Positions 39,365 through 48,972 of a DNA stretch of 64,000 nucleotides are shown here, one piece after another. Position numbers and translations under genes: made by a program. Below the pieces are notes generated by a model, which was not told the origin of the DNA, ran no database searches, and saw only the letters and a program-made list of their open reading frames with translations. Numbering within the stretch: position 1 is the stretch's first letter; each line of letters begins with the position of its first letter. The stretch is from an uncultured Colwellia sp. (GTDB lineage: Bacteria > Pseudomonadota > Gammaproteobacteria > Enterobacterales > Alteromonadaceae). The stretch is taken from the NCBI GenBank assembly GCA_913061475.1, contig CAJXUN010000023.1:1-64000 (forward strand), in the 5' to 3' direction.

Positions 39365-40273
39365 CTAAATACACTCAACATTAACGTCAGGCTTGTAAAT
39401 AAAATATAAACACTTTAAACCTTTCCCTTGATGAGCTTCTTTGAACACTTCAGAAGTATGAACTTGGTACTGAAAGATACAGTCAGGACATTCCTTGGCA
39501 ACTTCCGCCAGTAAAAAGTCTTCCGTTAAATCAGGAGAGTTTAAGCATAATAAGACATCGCTGTTGTCAGACATAAACTCTGGTAAACGACGAATAATTT
39601 TTTTGTAGTCTCTGCCAATATCGACACTACCTTTTTGAAAAGAAGGAGGATCTGAGATCAGCAATTGATATGGTCCATGTTTTTTCAGACGTCCATAAGA
39701 CTTAAAAATATCAACACCTTCAAAAATAACTTTCGTTAAATCTTGGTTATTCAGTCGATGATTTTCTCGCCCTTTCGCTAGCGAACTTTTGCTCATATCA
39801 ATGTTGACCACTTTATTGGCATGACCCGCCAAAGCCGCGACAGAGAAAGCACAAGTATAGGAAAATAGATTTAACACCCGCTTATTTTCGCTATGATTTT
39901 TAACCCATTCTCGGCCATTACGCATATCTAGAAACAAGCCTGAGTTTTGCGCTTTACCTAAACTAATATGATATTTTAAACCATGCTCTAGCGCCACTAA
40001 GTTTGTTATTTCTTGACCCCAGAGTAATTCACAAGGGGCAAACTTACGGCAACGATACTGTACTTGAATAGATTGGCACTTATCCGTTAATGTTTGCAAC
40101 TGAGTAACTTGCTCTGACAGCCAACTTGCTTCGACTTCCTGATATAAAGTAATCAAGATTACTGGTGCTAACCAGTCAACATTAACATGAGACAAGTTAG
40201 CATAGGCATGACCACGTCCGTGAAACAGGCGTTGGCTTTCTTTGAAGTCAGTGGGTTGGATAAATTCAATCAT
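39365..40273 (-). CDS. Class I SAM-dependent methyltransferase, RlmI-like
   Basis: This 302-residue protein has the SAM-binding core NLFSYTCAFSVAALAGHANKVVNID and the catalytic-type motif ISDPPSFQKGSVDIGRDYKK. That is similar to the rRNA m5C methyltransferases RlmI and RlmKL. It lacks the PUA domain of RlmI, having instead a short N-terminal domain, so the target RNA is unknown. It stands alone between an NSS transporter terminator and the convergent LysE gene. Confidence 0.85.
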   Translation of the reverse strand: MIEFIQPTDFKESQRLFHGRGHAYANLSHVNVDWLAPVILITLYQEVEASWLSEQVTQLQTLTDKCQSIQVQYRCRKFAPCELLWGQEITNLVALEHGLKYHISLGKAQNSGLFLDMRNGREWVKNHSENKRVLNLFSYTCAFSVAALAGHANKVVNIDMSKSSLAKGRENHRLNNQDLTKVIFEGVDIFKSYGRLKKHGPYQLLISDPPSFQKGSVDIGRDYKKIIRRLPEFMSDNSDVLLCLNSPDLTEDFLLAEVAKECPDCIFQYQVHTSEVFKEAHQGKGLKCLYFIYKPDVNVECI

Positions 40274-40295
40274 TGCATTAAACCAATCTAGCGAG

Positions 40296-40334
40296 AAAAA
40301 ATAAGGCCGGATAATAACAAATTATCCGGCCTTA
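40296..40334 (-). terminator. Intrinsic terminator after the NSS transporter
   Basis: A perfect 14-bp stem (TAAGGCCGGATAAT/ATTATCCGGCCTTA) with a 5-nt loop is followed on the minus strand by six T residues. It lies 29 bp after the transporter stop and 29 bp before the methyltransferase start, keeping the two genes transcriptionally apart. Confidence 0.9.
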
Positions 40335-40362
40335 GGTATTATTTAACGTATTTAAGTCTTAA

Positions 40363-41787
40363 CTAGAAACCAAAAATACTATAACCAAAGAATTTTTGCA
40401 TAACCGTATTAATAAAAATACCAAAAACGATCACCGGAATAAACGTTCCTAAAGAGAAATTAACATACTTCTCTACCCATGATCCTTTGTAGTTGTCATT
40501 CCCTAAGGCTAGCTCTTCAGATAACTGTAGTTTTTTCCAACGATAACTAACAAACACACAGAGTAAAAAACCATTGAGCGGTAAAATCGTGTCATAGAAA
40601 ATATCATAAACCACATCAAAGAATGAGCGAACGCCACCCGCGTATGAAGTGAACTCAGTAAAAAATGACACCATACCAAACGATAGCGTAGCAAAAACAG
40701 TTAGTAGACCTGCTGTCATCAATAATATTGATAATGCTTTTTTACGACTATGCTTCTTCTCGGTCACTAGATAAGAAACCGGTACTTCCAAAATTGACAC
40801 TAAGGACGTAATGGCGGCAAAGAAGACGAGCGTAAAGAAAAAGGCTGCGACAGCACTTGCGCCTATGTAACCAATAGAGCTTTGTAGCGCTAGAAATATT
40901 TTCGGTAAAAAGGTGAAAATTAATGACACGGAGCTGTCACTTAACTCGGCAGGGTTAACGTTCGGATTAAATGAAAATACCGCAGGCAAAATCATCAGAC
41001 CGGCAGTAAATGCTACGGCAGTATCTGTTAAAGCAACAAGTTTTGCCGAACCAACAATATCGGTTTTACGGTTAATGTAAGAACCATAAGTGATCAAAAT
41101 CCCCATACCTAACGACAGAGAGAAAAATGCTTGTGATAAGGCACCGTTGACCACAGCTGGGGTTAATTTAGAAACATCAGGAATTAAAAAGAACTTAACA
41201 CCTGCCATGGCATTATCGAGTGTTAAAACATAAATCACCATCATCAGTAGCATTATGAATAGGGTCGGCATCAATATTTTTGATGCGCGCTCGATACCAT
41301 CTTTAACACCAGCAACGAGAATAAAATTAACAATTGCTGCCACTACAACCATACCAGCAAATAAATACGGACTATTAACAAACTCACCAAAACCATTATT
41401 ACTTGCTAAATAGTCTAAGTTTCCGGTCAATGTTAAAGCAATATAGCCAAAAATCCACACCGTTAATACCATATAAAATACGGCGATCATAAAAGGAGTT
41501 AACACGCCAAGAAAGCCAGCTGCGCCCCAAGCTCTACTTCCACCACTTAGCGCTTTATAGGCACCAACAGGTTCTTTTTCTGTTTTCCGTCCAACCGCCA
41601 TTTCAGCAATCATCACAGGTAAACAAATGAGAAAAACAAAAATAGCGTACATTAATAAAAATGCACCACCACCGTTTTTGGCCGCGTTGACAGGAAAACC
41701 AACCAAATTACCAATACCAACAGCTGAACCAGCCGCAGCCAAAATGAACCCCAAACGGGAACTGAAATGCTCTCTTTCTGTACTCAT
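40363..41787 (-). CDS. Neurotransmitter:sodium symporter family transporter
   Basis: This is an LeuT-fold sodium-coupled transporter of amino acids or related solutes. The 474 residues begin with the family signature SRLGFILAAAGSAVGIGNLVGFPVNAAKNGGGAFLLMY, including the sodium-site GxAVGxGN. About eleven or twelve membrane segments are predicted. I choose the ATG at 41787, which has AAGGA 5-6 nt upstream; the earlier ATG at 41793 lies against the Shine-Dalgarno. The substrate is unknown. Confidence 0.93.
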   Translation of the reverse strand: MSTEREHFSSRLGFILAAAGSAVGIGNLVGFPVNAAKNGGGAFLLMYAIFVFLICLPVMIAEMAVGRKTEKEPVGAYKALSGGSRAWGAAGFLGVLTPFMIAVFYMVLTVWIFGYIALTLTGNLDYLASNNGFGEFVNSPYLFAGMVVVAAIVNFILVAGVKDGIERASKILMPTLFIMLLMMVIYVLTLDNAMAGVKFFLIPDVSKLTPAVVNGALSQAFFSLSLGMGILITYGSYINRKTDIVGSAKLVALTDTAVAFTAGLMILPAVFSFNPNVNPAELSDSSVSLIFTFLPKIFLALQSSIGYIGASAVAAFFFTLVFFAAITSLVSILEVPVSYLVTEKKHSRKKALSILLMTAGLLTVFATLSFGMVSFFTEFTSYAGGVRSFFDVVYDIFYDTILPLNGFLLCVFVSYRWKKLQLSEELALGNDNYKGSWVEKYVNFSLGTFIPVIVFGIFINTVMQKFFGYSIFGF

Positions 41788-41969
41788 AAACATCCTTCGT
41801 TGTAATTTTTATCGGGCTAATAATTATATTTTTTTTACTACACAGTGCCCATTTTTATTGAGATATGCTGATTTATTCAGTCAACCGATGCTAGCAGGCT
41901 TTTTTATTAAAGTCTTGTTTTGTAAACCGCTAACATCGAGCAAAGTGTATAATATTTATTGCACTTGCT

Positions 41970-42207
41970 AAGTAACCTGAACTCTGGATAAGCTATGTCC
42001 GTCAATGCCACGATTTTTGCTCGTATCAGCGTTAAGTTTGCTACTAATAGCCAGCTATTAGGTACACAAACTTGCCTTGATTCACGCAAAACTTATGACA
42101 TTGATAAAAATCATATATCAATCAACTGATAGCTTATTTGTATACCTATGAAAATAAAAGCTTTATAACTTCATTCGCATATCCATTATCCAGAGTTCAG
42201 GTTAAGT
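41970..42207. mobile_element. MITE-like element with 18-bp terminal inverted repeats and AAGT target duplication
   Basis: Perfect 18-bp inverted repeats AACCTGAACTCTGGATAA (41974-41991 and, inverted, 42186-42203) bound a 230-bp unit. It is flanked on each side by AAGT (41970-41973 and 42204-42207), the expected target duplication. The interior has no transposase-sized ORF. This is the structure of a non-autonomous element moved by a transposase coded elsewhere. The right end lies 4 bp from the HDOD stop codon. Confidence 0.75.
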
Positions 42208-42211
42208 ACCA

Positions 42212-43051
42212 CTAACCATAAAATTTTGCATTCATAATATTAAGAATATTTTCTGTTTCTATTGTTGCGAAGTTTGCCGCATCTTCTAGGTCACCAGTCG
42301 ATACCTTGAGCGATTGACAGAGGCTTGCATCAACACTATCGTCGTAACTAAAAATATCAGAGTGACATTCCACTAATGCTAATCTAGACGCTAGGTACAG
42401 TACTTTGACATCTTTATTAATTTCAATGCTATGAGCATTATTGTAGTGGCGAATAGGTAAAATTATTTTTTCTGGAATTTGCCAAATTTTAAGTAATTCA
42501 GCAGAAACTTCGGTATAGGTAAAGCCTAAAACTTGCTGTTGTAGCTGCCATGGCAATATGTCAGCACTGTAGGTTTCACATTTTTTTGCTAGTTCAGGTG
42601 ATATTTTCGCTACAATCAACTCACCAAAGTTTTGCAGTAAGCCTGCAACAAACAAGCGCTCTATATCTCTAATGCCCGCCGTTATTGCTAAGTTTTTGGT
42701 GGCTAATCCGCAAAAGACACTCATATGCCAAAATCTTTTTAAATCGATAGAGTCATTTGAAAAGTGCTTAAATGCCGTAGCCGCAACATCCACTAGCATC
42801 ATGTTATAAATCGCTTGTGTACCTATAACGGTAATAGCACGTGAAATGGTACTGATCTCTCCAGGAAAACTATAAATGGCACTGTTCGCTATTTGTAATA
42901 AGCGCGAAGTCATCGATGGATCAACGCTGATAACGTTAGCAAAGTCTTCGATTGTCGAGTCGCTATCTTCCATTAACGCTTTGATTTTAAAACAAGCATC
43001 TGGAAGCGCGAAAGAGCCATTAGCCTGCATGGCGTATTCAAAAGCATTCAT
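42212..43051 (-). CDS. HDOD-domain signalling protein (paralogue 2)
   Basis: This 279-residue HDOD protein parallels the one at 33377-34225 along its whole length. Shared motifs include PSMTSRLLQIANSAIYSFPG, STISRAITVIGTQAIYN and LFVAGLLQNFGELIV. It lacks any extra output domain. The ATG at 43051 follows an AAGGA about 11 nt upstream, and the frame extends one codon to a TTG. A MITE-like element sits directly behind its stop. The two copies suggest duplication, or parallel signalling adaptors. Confidence 0.86.
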   Translation of the reverse strand: MNAFEYAMQANGSFALPDACFKIKALMEDSDSTIEDFANVISVDPSMTSRLLQIANSAIYSFPGEISTISRAITVIGTQAIYNMMLVDVAATAFKHFSNDSIDLKRFWHMSVFCGLATKNLAITAGIRDIERLFVAGLLQNFGELIVAKISPELAKKCETYSADILPWQLQQQVLGFTYTEVSAELLKIWQIPEKIILPIRHYNNAHSIEINKDVKVLYLASRLALVECHSDIFSYDDSVDASLCQSLKVSTGDLEDAANFATIETENILNIMNAKFYG

Positions 43052-43122
43052 CAATTAAACTATCCTTATTTGAAGCTGACTTAAATTAATTTTGTTATAT
43101 TGATTTAAAGCGGTTAGCTGCA

Positions 43123-44814
43123 CTATTGCGCAAAAGTTATACCGAAGAAATCACCATCATGCCATTTAGGACGTTCTGACTGGTTAGCTATTTCTAGGCC
43201 GATCATCAAATTAACCAAGGCGAAATTTGCTGCCGCATCATAATTTATCGGTAACGTCGTTTCGTCGCTATGCTGATGGTAATGGTTTTTTAAAAAATCA
43301 CCAAAGACCGCGCCACCATCAATATTTTCATCCGTTGACTTAAAGCCGGTCATTAAGAATACCGATGGAATACCTGCCTTTACAAAACTGTAATGATCGC
43401 TACGAGTAAATAGCGCCTGCTCTGGCATAGGATCTTCACTGAGCTCAATATCTATTTTCTTGCCTGCTGTTGCAACAATTTCTCCTAATGTCGAATGTGT
43501 TGAGCCAAACGCGATAACATCGGCAAAAGGGTAAAGAATAAGCGGCATATCTAAATTTACATTAGCCACCAATTGCGTCACAGGCACGGTCGGATTATTG
43601 GCAAAATAACTAGAACCTAACAAACCTTTCTCTTCCCCGGTCACGACAACAAATAACACTGAACGCTTTGGTTTTATAGGCATTTCAGCTAATAAACGCG
43701 CTGTTTCAAGTAAGATAGCCACACCTGAAGCGTTATCTAAAGCACCGTTATTAATCGTGTCTTCATCATCACCATGTGAACTTATACCGATATGATCTAG
43801 ATGAGCACTAAAGACGACATATTCATTTTTCAACTGCGGGTCACTACCTTCAACGGCAGCAATAATATTAGGACTACTCACCTCTTCATTACGCGAACGG
43901 TTTTTTAATGTCACCTTATGTGGTAATGCAAAGCCTTTAATAGCACTATTATTGGTGTCTGCAGCATAAATATCATCTAAGGTACGGGCTGCTCCTTCAA
44001 ATAACGCTTTGGCAGCATCATGTTGAATGTAAGCGCCTGCAATAATTTCAGCTTGCTTGCCAAACGGTACATTATCTTTAGTTAGCCAACTTAAGCGTGG
44101 TGTATCTGCGTATTGAGCCGACTTTTCAAAGCTGCGTATTTTTTCACGCTTGGGGGTGTGTACGGTGATAAATCCAATGGCGCCATGCTCTGCGGCATGC
44201 CGACTTTTCTCTGCCCCTGAACCAATGTGTGCACCTTCTTCAGACGGTAAATCATCGGGACGACCGGTTAATGCAACAACGATTTTTCCTTTAACATCAA
44301 TATTTTCATAATCGTTATAACCAAACTCTGGTGATATAACGCCATAACCGACAAACACAGTTGCCGCAGTAATAGCACTTTCACTTTGTAAACTGGAAGC
44401 AGAAGTTAAAAAATCACGGGGATAAGCAAGTTCAATATCGCCCTTTAAACCATGGATAGTTGCTTGGGCAGAGCCATCTACAAGATAACTTTTACGAAAA
44501 CGAACCGACTGTTCAAAACCACGATTTTCACTTACGGTGTTGGTGCCAAGGGGCGTTAAGCCAAGTTGTTTAAAGTAAGACTTCACATAGTTGGCAGCGA
44601 TTTGATAACCATGACTACCTGTATCTCTGCCCTGTAACGTATCATCGGCTAAAAATTCGATATGCGCTTTAATATTATCAGCGTTAACATGATTCGGAAC
44701 TTCTTCAATACTAGGCTGCTCTATCGTTTGCTGTTTATTACATGCGAATAAGGCAACAAATGAAAAAGCGAGTAAACTAATTTTTTGGTTTTTTTTCGAT
44801 GGGAATATATTCAT
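43123..44814 (-). CDS. M28-family metallopeptidase, lipoprotein
   Basis: This 563-residue zinc aminopeptidase is exported as a lipoprotein, with the lipobox LFAC at C25. A PA-type insertion lies near 140-300. The M28 zinc site is complete: SAHLDH (H338), GALDNASG (D360) and VTGEEKGLLGS (E394/E395), with later SDHYSF supplying the final His. It is expected to trim peptides in the periplasm or at the outer membrane. It is a single-gene unit. Confidence 0.93.
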   Translation of the reverse strand: MNIFPSKKNQKISLLAFSFVALFACNKQQTIEQPSIEEVPNHVNADNIKAHIEFLADDTLQGRDTGSHGYQIAANYVKSYFKQLGLTPLGTNTVSENRGFEQSVRFRKSYLVDGSAQATIHGLKGDIELAYPRDFLTSASSLQSESAITAATVFVGYGVISPEFGYNDYENIDVKGKIVVALTGRPDDLPSEEGAHIGSGAEKSRHAAEHGAIGFITVHTPKREKIRSFEKSAQYADTPRLSWLTKDNVPFGKQAEIIAGAYIQHDAAKALFEGAARTLDDIYAADTNNSAIKGFALPHKVTLKNRSRNEEVSSPNIIAAVEGSDPQLKNEYVVFSAHLDHIGISSHGDDEDTINNGALDNASGVAILLETARLLAEMPIKPKRSVLFVVVTGEEKGLLGSSYFANNPTVPVTQLVANVNLDMPLILYPFADVIAFGSTHSTLGEIVATAGKKIDIELSEDPMPEQALFTRSDHYSFVKAGIPSVFLMTGFKSTDENIDGGAVFGDFLKNHYHQHSDETTLPINYDAAANFALVNLMIGLEIANQSERPKWHDGDFFGITFAQ

Positions 44815-44913
44815 GGTTTCTCGTTAACTAATACTATTTAGCTAATAAATTAGTCCGTTAAGCAGGCCATCTATTAATCCAGTGAGTATTATTATTTTCA
44901 TTGGTAAATATCA

Positions 44914-44943
44914 GCTATTGAGTCTTTTAAACGACTTAATAGC
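44914..44943. other. Hairpin downstream of the Lrp-type gene
   Basis: GCTATT-G-AGTC pairs with GACT-T-AATAGC around an 8-nt loop (10 of 11 positions). It lies 120 bp past the Lrp-type stop and 100 bp before the M28 start. It has no T-tract. It might be a leader structure of the M28 mRNA or a weak terminator. Confidence 0.35.
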
Positions 44944-45061
44944 CAACAAAAAATCTTCCGACACTATATCTACTGTGATGTTAAAAAACTAGTTCCGCAG
45001 CACAAAAGCAAACAACAGTTTCCTGAGCCAGTGTTACTATAACTTTGCATTGTAAATTGTA

Positions 45062-45538
45062 CTAATCAAAAATAGGCACGCCTGAATAACGTTTAATATG
45101 ATCCATTACAACGTAGGTGTGGGTTTGAGACACGCCTGGCAACTCAACAATTTTGCCCAGCAATACCCGATATGCATCCATATTTTCAAAACGCAATTTC
45201 AGTAAATAGTCAAAGCCGCCTACCACCATATGACATTCAGCTACGGCTTTAATTTCAATAACTTGCTCACGAAACTGATTAAAAATATCTGCTGTAGTGC
45301 GATCTAGAGTTACTTGAATAAACGCTGACATGCCGTATTTTAGTTTATTTGCGTTTAAAAACGCACCATAACGCTCGATATAACCGTCATTTTCGAGACG
45401 CTTAACCCTTTCTAAACATGGGCTAGCACTTAAGTTAACTTGCTTAGCTAATGCGCTATTAGAAATCCGACCATCTTTTTGCAAAATATCTAAGATAGTT
45501 AAATCAATACGGTCTAAGGCCTTAGGATTAATATTCAT
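45062..45538 (-). CDS. Lrp/AsnC-family transcriptional regulator
   Basis: This 158-residue regulator has an N-terminal winged helix (about 8-65, RIDLTILDILQKDGRISNSALAKQVNLS) and a C-terminal RAM ligand-binding domain ending SQTHTYVVMDHIK. The segment LSASPCLERVKRLENDGYIERY is close to Lrp itself. The paralogue class (Lrp, BkdR or other) cannot be settled. I choose the ATG at 45538; a TTG lies one codon upstream. Confidence 0.92.
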   Translation of the reverse strand: MNINPKALDRIDLTILDILQKDGRISNSALAKQVNLSASPCLERVKRLENDGYIERYGAFLNANKLKYGMSAFIQVTLDRTTADIFNQFREQVIEIKAVAECHMVVGGFDYLLKLRFENMDAYRVLLGKIVELPGVSQTHTYVVMDHIKRYSGVPIFD

Positions 45539-45726
45539 CAATTGATTTTATCGTTACTGATTTATGTCAGAATAAATTATCGTAAAAGACCAGAAAACAC
45601 CAACATATTCTATTGTTATTTGCTGAGTTATGACGAAAAATTATTACGCGTATTGATCTCTAAAAACGCTTGATAAACGACATGTAGTTTTATATAAATT
45701 GCTAGTAGGGGTTTTATTACGAAAGG

Positions 45727-48300
45727 TTAACACTTACTGATTAGGAAGGTTTCAATCTCATCAGCTGGTAAAGGTTTGAAGTAATAAAAACCTTGGCCGT
45801 AAATACAACCCATAGATCTTAATAATTCAGCGTCCGCTTCATTCTCAATACCTTCACCAACAGTTGCCATGTTTAAGTTAGCCGCTAAATCAATAATGGT
45901 TTTAATGATAGCTTGATGATTACCTCGCTCATGAACATTCTCAATAAACGAACGATCGATTTTTAATACATCCATTGGAAAGCGATGTAAGTAACTTAAA
46001 CTAGAATAACCGGTGCCAAAATCGTCAAGTAAGATTTTTATACCCATTTTTTTCAATGCACGCATATTTTCCAGCACAACATCATTATTTTCTAATAAGG
46101 CGCGTTCGGTTATCTCGACACGAACTTGATGAGGTTTCACACCAGTTTTATCAATAATATCTTGAATGTCTTGCGGTAAACTCAAGCTAAAGAAGTGGTT
46201 ACAATAAAAATTACAGCTAACATATAAGTGCTCTAAACCTAAACGTTCTTGCCATACCTTGAGTTGTTGGCATGATTTCTCTAAAATTTGTAAATCAATT
46301 GCCATCACTAAGTTAGTTTCTTCTGCCAGCGGAATAAAGTCGTCTGGATAAACAAAGCCGCGTTTATCACTTTGCCACCTTGCTAACGCTTCAAAACCAA
46401 TAATCTTTTCGTCTTCCATCCGCACGATAGGTTGAAAATAGGGTATAAACTCTTGATGCTCAAGCGCTTCTCTAATATCAGTTTCTAAAGACAACGCATT
46501 TTGTACTTTTTTATGCATGCTTGAATCAAAAACTTCGTAACGCCCTTTACCTTTATCTTTTGCGTGATACATGGCAATGTCAGCATCTCTGAGCATATTA
46601 TCGGCACTATCGTAACGCTCGTTATTAAATAGTAAACCAATACTAGTACCAATAAACACCGACTGATTATCAATGTTAAATGGTGAGGATAATAGCTCCG
46701 TTATTCTGGTGGCTATATCGTATGCTTCATCATTGCTCTCTAAATCTTCGACCAAAATAACAAATTCATCGCCACCGAGTCGTGCGACCGTATCTTTATC
46801 GCGCACAACGTCTATTAGCGCTGCTGAAATTTCTTTCAGTAAGTTATCTCCGGCATGATGACCGAGACTATCGTTAACGACCTTGAAGCGATCCAAATCA
46901 AGAAATAAAACCGCAAATTTAAAGTCCGGGCGACGATTGTTGCAAGCAATAGCATGATTGAGTAAATCAATAAATACCGCTCGATTAGGCAAACCCGTTA
47001 AAATATCATGTGATGCGGCATGCTTTAGCTTTTCTTCTGCATCTTTACGCTGCTTAATTTCTTCTTCTAATGCCGCAGTGCGCAGCTTTACTTGATGCTC
47101 TAGCAGTTCATGTGCTTTACGTTCGTAGTCTGCCACTGCACGCCGTTGCATGGCCGATGCTACATGTCGAGAAACGAAACGCAGTAACTCAGCGTCTTGT
47201 TCTGTAAAGCGTATTGACCGTTGGTAGCTTTGCAAAACCATTGCACCAATGACTTCACCTGCATCAATTAACGGAACGCCAAGCCAAGAAACAACAGCAG
47301 AATCAGGTTTAATTGTTTTACCTTGCTGATATAACGCTAGCATAGCTTGTTGATCAAGTAATACAGTTTCACCGCTCCTTAGGACTAACTCTGTAAAGCG
47401 ATTAGACAGTTTTCGTGGGGTAAAATGTTCCGTGGTATTGTCAAATTTTTGATCAAGAAAATAGGCAAAAAATAATTCATCATTGATCGCATTGTACTTA
47501 GCTATATAAAAGTTCTCTGCATTAAGTAACTGGCCGACAATATTGTGAACCATAGCGTAAAACTTATCGATATCTAAATCAGGGTCATTGGTCAACTCTG
47601 AAATTCTGTATAACGACTCTTGTAATAATTCAGCTTTTTCACGATCACGAATTTGTTGCATTAATTCACGCGTACGAGCGTCAACAGCGGCTTGTAAGCG
47701 GCCTCGATCTTGTAAACGTGTCAGTGCAGTAACAATGTGCTGAGCAGTAAACTCCAAAAGTTCAAGCTCGGAGTCTTGGTAACGAGTTTCTGCTGAGTAA
47801 CTTTGCACTGCCATAACGCCAATAACAAAGCCATCATCCATCAAGGGAACACCGAGCCAATCAATGCCGGCAGTTCCTACAGCTTTAATTTTATCCTCTT
47901 GCTCCAATTGTGTAATCACTTCAGGCGTCGCCAGTAAGGCTTTACCTGTTTCGATAACATGGCAGGTCATAGAGCCTTTAAAGTTACTCAATGGATAAGC
48001 GCGCTTTTCCATTTCGTCTTTTTCGTCAATATGATAAACCAATTCTAAGGTTTCGAGGGTTTGGTCATATAAAATAATATAAAAGTTGTTAGCACTCATC
48101 ACCGCAGCAATAGAGTGGTGAACCTGTTCAAAAAAGCTACTAATATTAGCGCAATCGGTTGATAATTGGTTAAGTTTAAATAAGGCAGTATAACGGTCTT
48201 GCAGTTTTTGATATTTATTTAGCAAAGCAATAGACTCTTTTGCCAAATCTGCATTGGAATTAGCTAATGGGTTTAATGAATCGGTCAACTTTTCCACCAT
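45727..48300 (-). CDS. GAF-GAF-GGDEF-EAL cyclic-di-GMP enzyme
   Basis: This 857-residue cytosolic protein has two GAF domains (about 45-195 and 240-385), a coiled linker (about 390-430), GGDEF (about 430-590) and EAL (about 605-855). The cyclase active site GGDEF is at 509-513. An inhibitory I-site RxxD precedes it by five residues (R500-D503). The phosphodiesterase motifs EAL (637-639) and DDFG (759-762) are intact. Both activities are therefore possible, with ligand input through the GAF pair. There is no membrane segment. Confidence 0.95.
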   Translation of the reverse strand: MVEKLTDSLNPLANSNADLAKESIALLNKYQKLQDRYTALFKLNQLSTDCANISSFFEQVHHSIAAVMSANNFYIILYDQTLETLELVYHIDEKDEMEKRAYPLSNFKGSMTCHVIETGKALLATPEVITQLEQEDKIKAVGTAGIDWLGVPLMDDGFVIGVMAVQSYSAETRYQDSELELLEFTAQHIVTALTRLQDRGRLQAAVDARTRELMQQIRDREKAELLQESLYRISELTNDPDLDIDKFYAMVHNIVGQLLNAENFYIAKYNAINDELFFAYFLDQKFDNTTEHFTPRKLSNRFTELVLRSGETVLLDQQAMLALYQQGKTIKPDSAVVSWLGVPLIDAGEVIGAMVLQSYQRSIRFTEQDAELLRFVSRHVASAMQRRAVADYERKAHELLEHQVKLRTAALEEEIKQRKDAEEKLKHAASHDILTGLPNRAVFIDLLNHAIACNNRRPDFKFAVLFLDLDRFKVVNDSLGHHAGDNLLKEISAALIDVVRDKDTVARLGGDEFVILVEDLESNDEAYDIATRITELLSSPFNIDNQSVFIGTSIGLLFNNERYDSADNMLRDADIAMYHAKDKGKGRYEVFDSSMHKKVQNALSLETDIREALEHQEFIPYFQPIVRMEDEKIIGFEALARWQSDKRGFVYPDDFIPLAEETNLVMAIDLQILEKSCQQLKVWQERLGLEHLYVSCNFYCNHFFSLSLPQDIQDIIDKTGVKPHQVRVEITERALLENNDVVLENMRALKKMGIKILLDDFGTGYSSLSYLHRFPMDVLKIDRSFIENVHERGNHQAIIKTIIDLAANLNMATVGEGIENEADAELLRSMGCIYGQGFYYFKPLPADEIETFLISKC

Positions 48301-48392
48301 ACTACTCTTTAGAATCCTATTGAGGGATTATTATATATCCCCAAACTTACAAACGTAACTCAACGCACAACACTTGTAGTTGAAATAATAGG

Positions 48393-48677
48393 TTATTGTT
48401 TAAGCTTTTTTGCTTCTGCAACTTCGGCTTTATTGCCACAAATCCCAGCTTGTTTATCATCGCGATAGTAACGAATATCAATACAATCTTGCTGGTATCT
48501 TCGCTCTAGCTCGGTACGTATTATCGGCTTATTTTTGGCATTAATAATTTGTTTATGTAAAGACTGGCATTGCTGCACTTGCTCAGATGCTAGTGTTACA
48601 TCTTCGCAACTATTAGTATTTGAACTACATGCCGAAACAAGCAAAAGCCCAGAAATTACCGTTACAAACTGCTTCAT
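48393..48677 (-). CDS. Small cysteine-containing lipoprotein, function unknown
   Basis: This 94-residue protein has a lipoprotein signal (LLLVSAC, lipid-attached C17). The mature part has four further cysteines (C24, C37, C65, C80), enough for two disulfides, and many charged residues (RTELERRYQQDC, KAEVAEAKKLKQ). I do not recognise the family. It ends 93 bp before the start of the GGDEF-EAL gene and has no clear partner. Confidence 0.7.
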   Translation of the reverse strand: MKQFVTVISGLLLVSACSSNTNSCEDVTLASEQVQQCQSLHKQIINAKNKPIIRTELERRYQQDCIDIRYYRDDKQAGICGNKAEVAEAKKLKQ

Positions 48678-48972
48678 TATTTTACTTCTCTTATATTGTA
48701 CATAAAAATCAATACTCGCTTTGAACTAACTCAGCTTTGAATTATTTTAATCCCAAAAAATTACATAGATTATTTGCGAACAAAACTACATTTGAACGAG
48801 TGTGAATTGAGCTGCATCAAACTGCATTTCCCTTGAATTATGACACATATTTGCTTAAGTATTATTAGCATCATTGCCAAGGTGATTGAATTCGTCCACT
48901 TCCCTTTGGTTTGGGTATATAATACTTAAAAATAAAGATTAAGCATTAAGATTATTGTATTAGGGGAAAATT

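Noticed and set aside
41907-42089. A 60-residue minus-strand ORF overlapping the MITE-like element
   Set aside because: It crosses the left terminal repeat into unique flanking DNA, has no recognisable domain and is better explained as chance.
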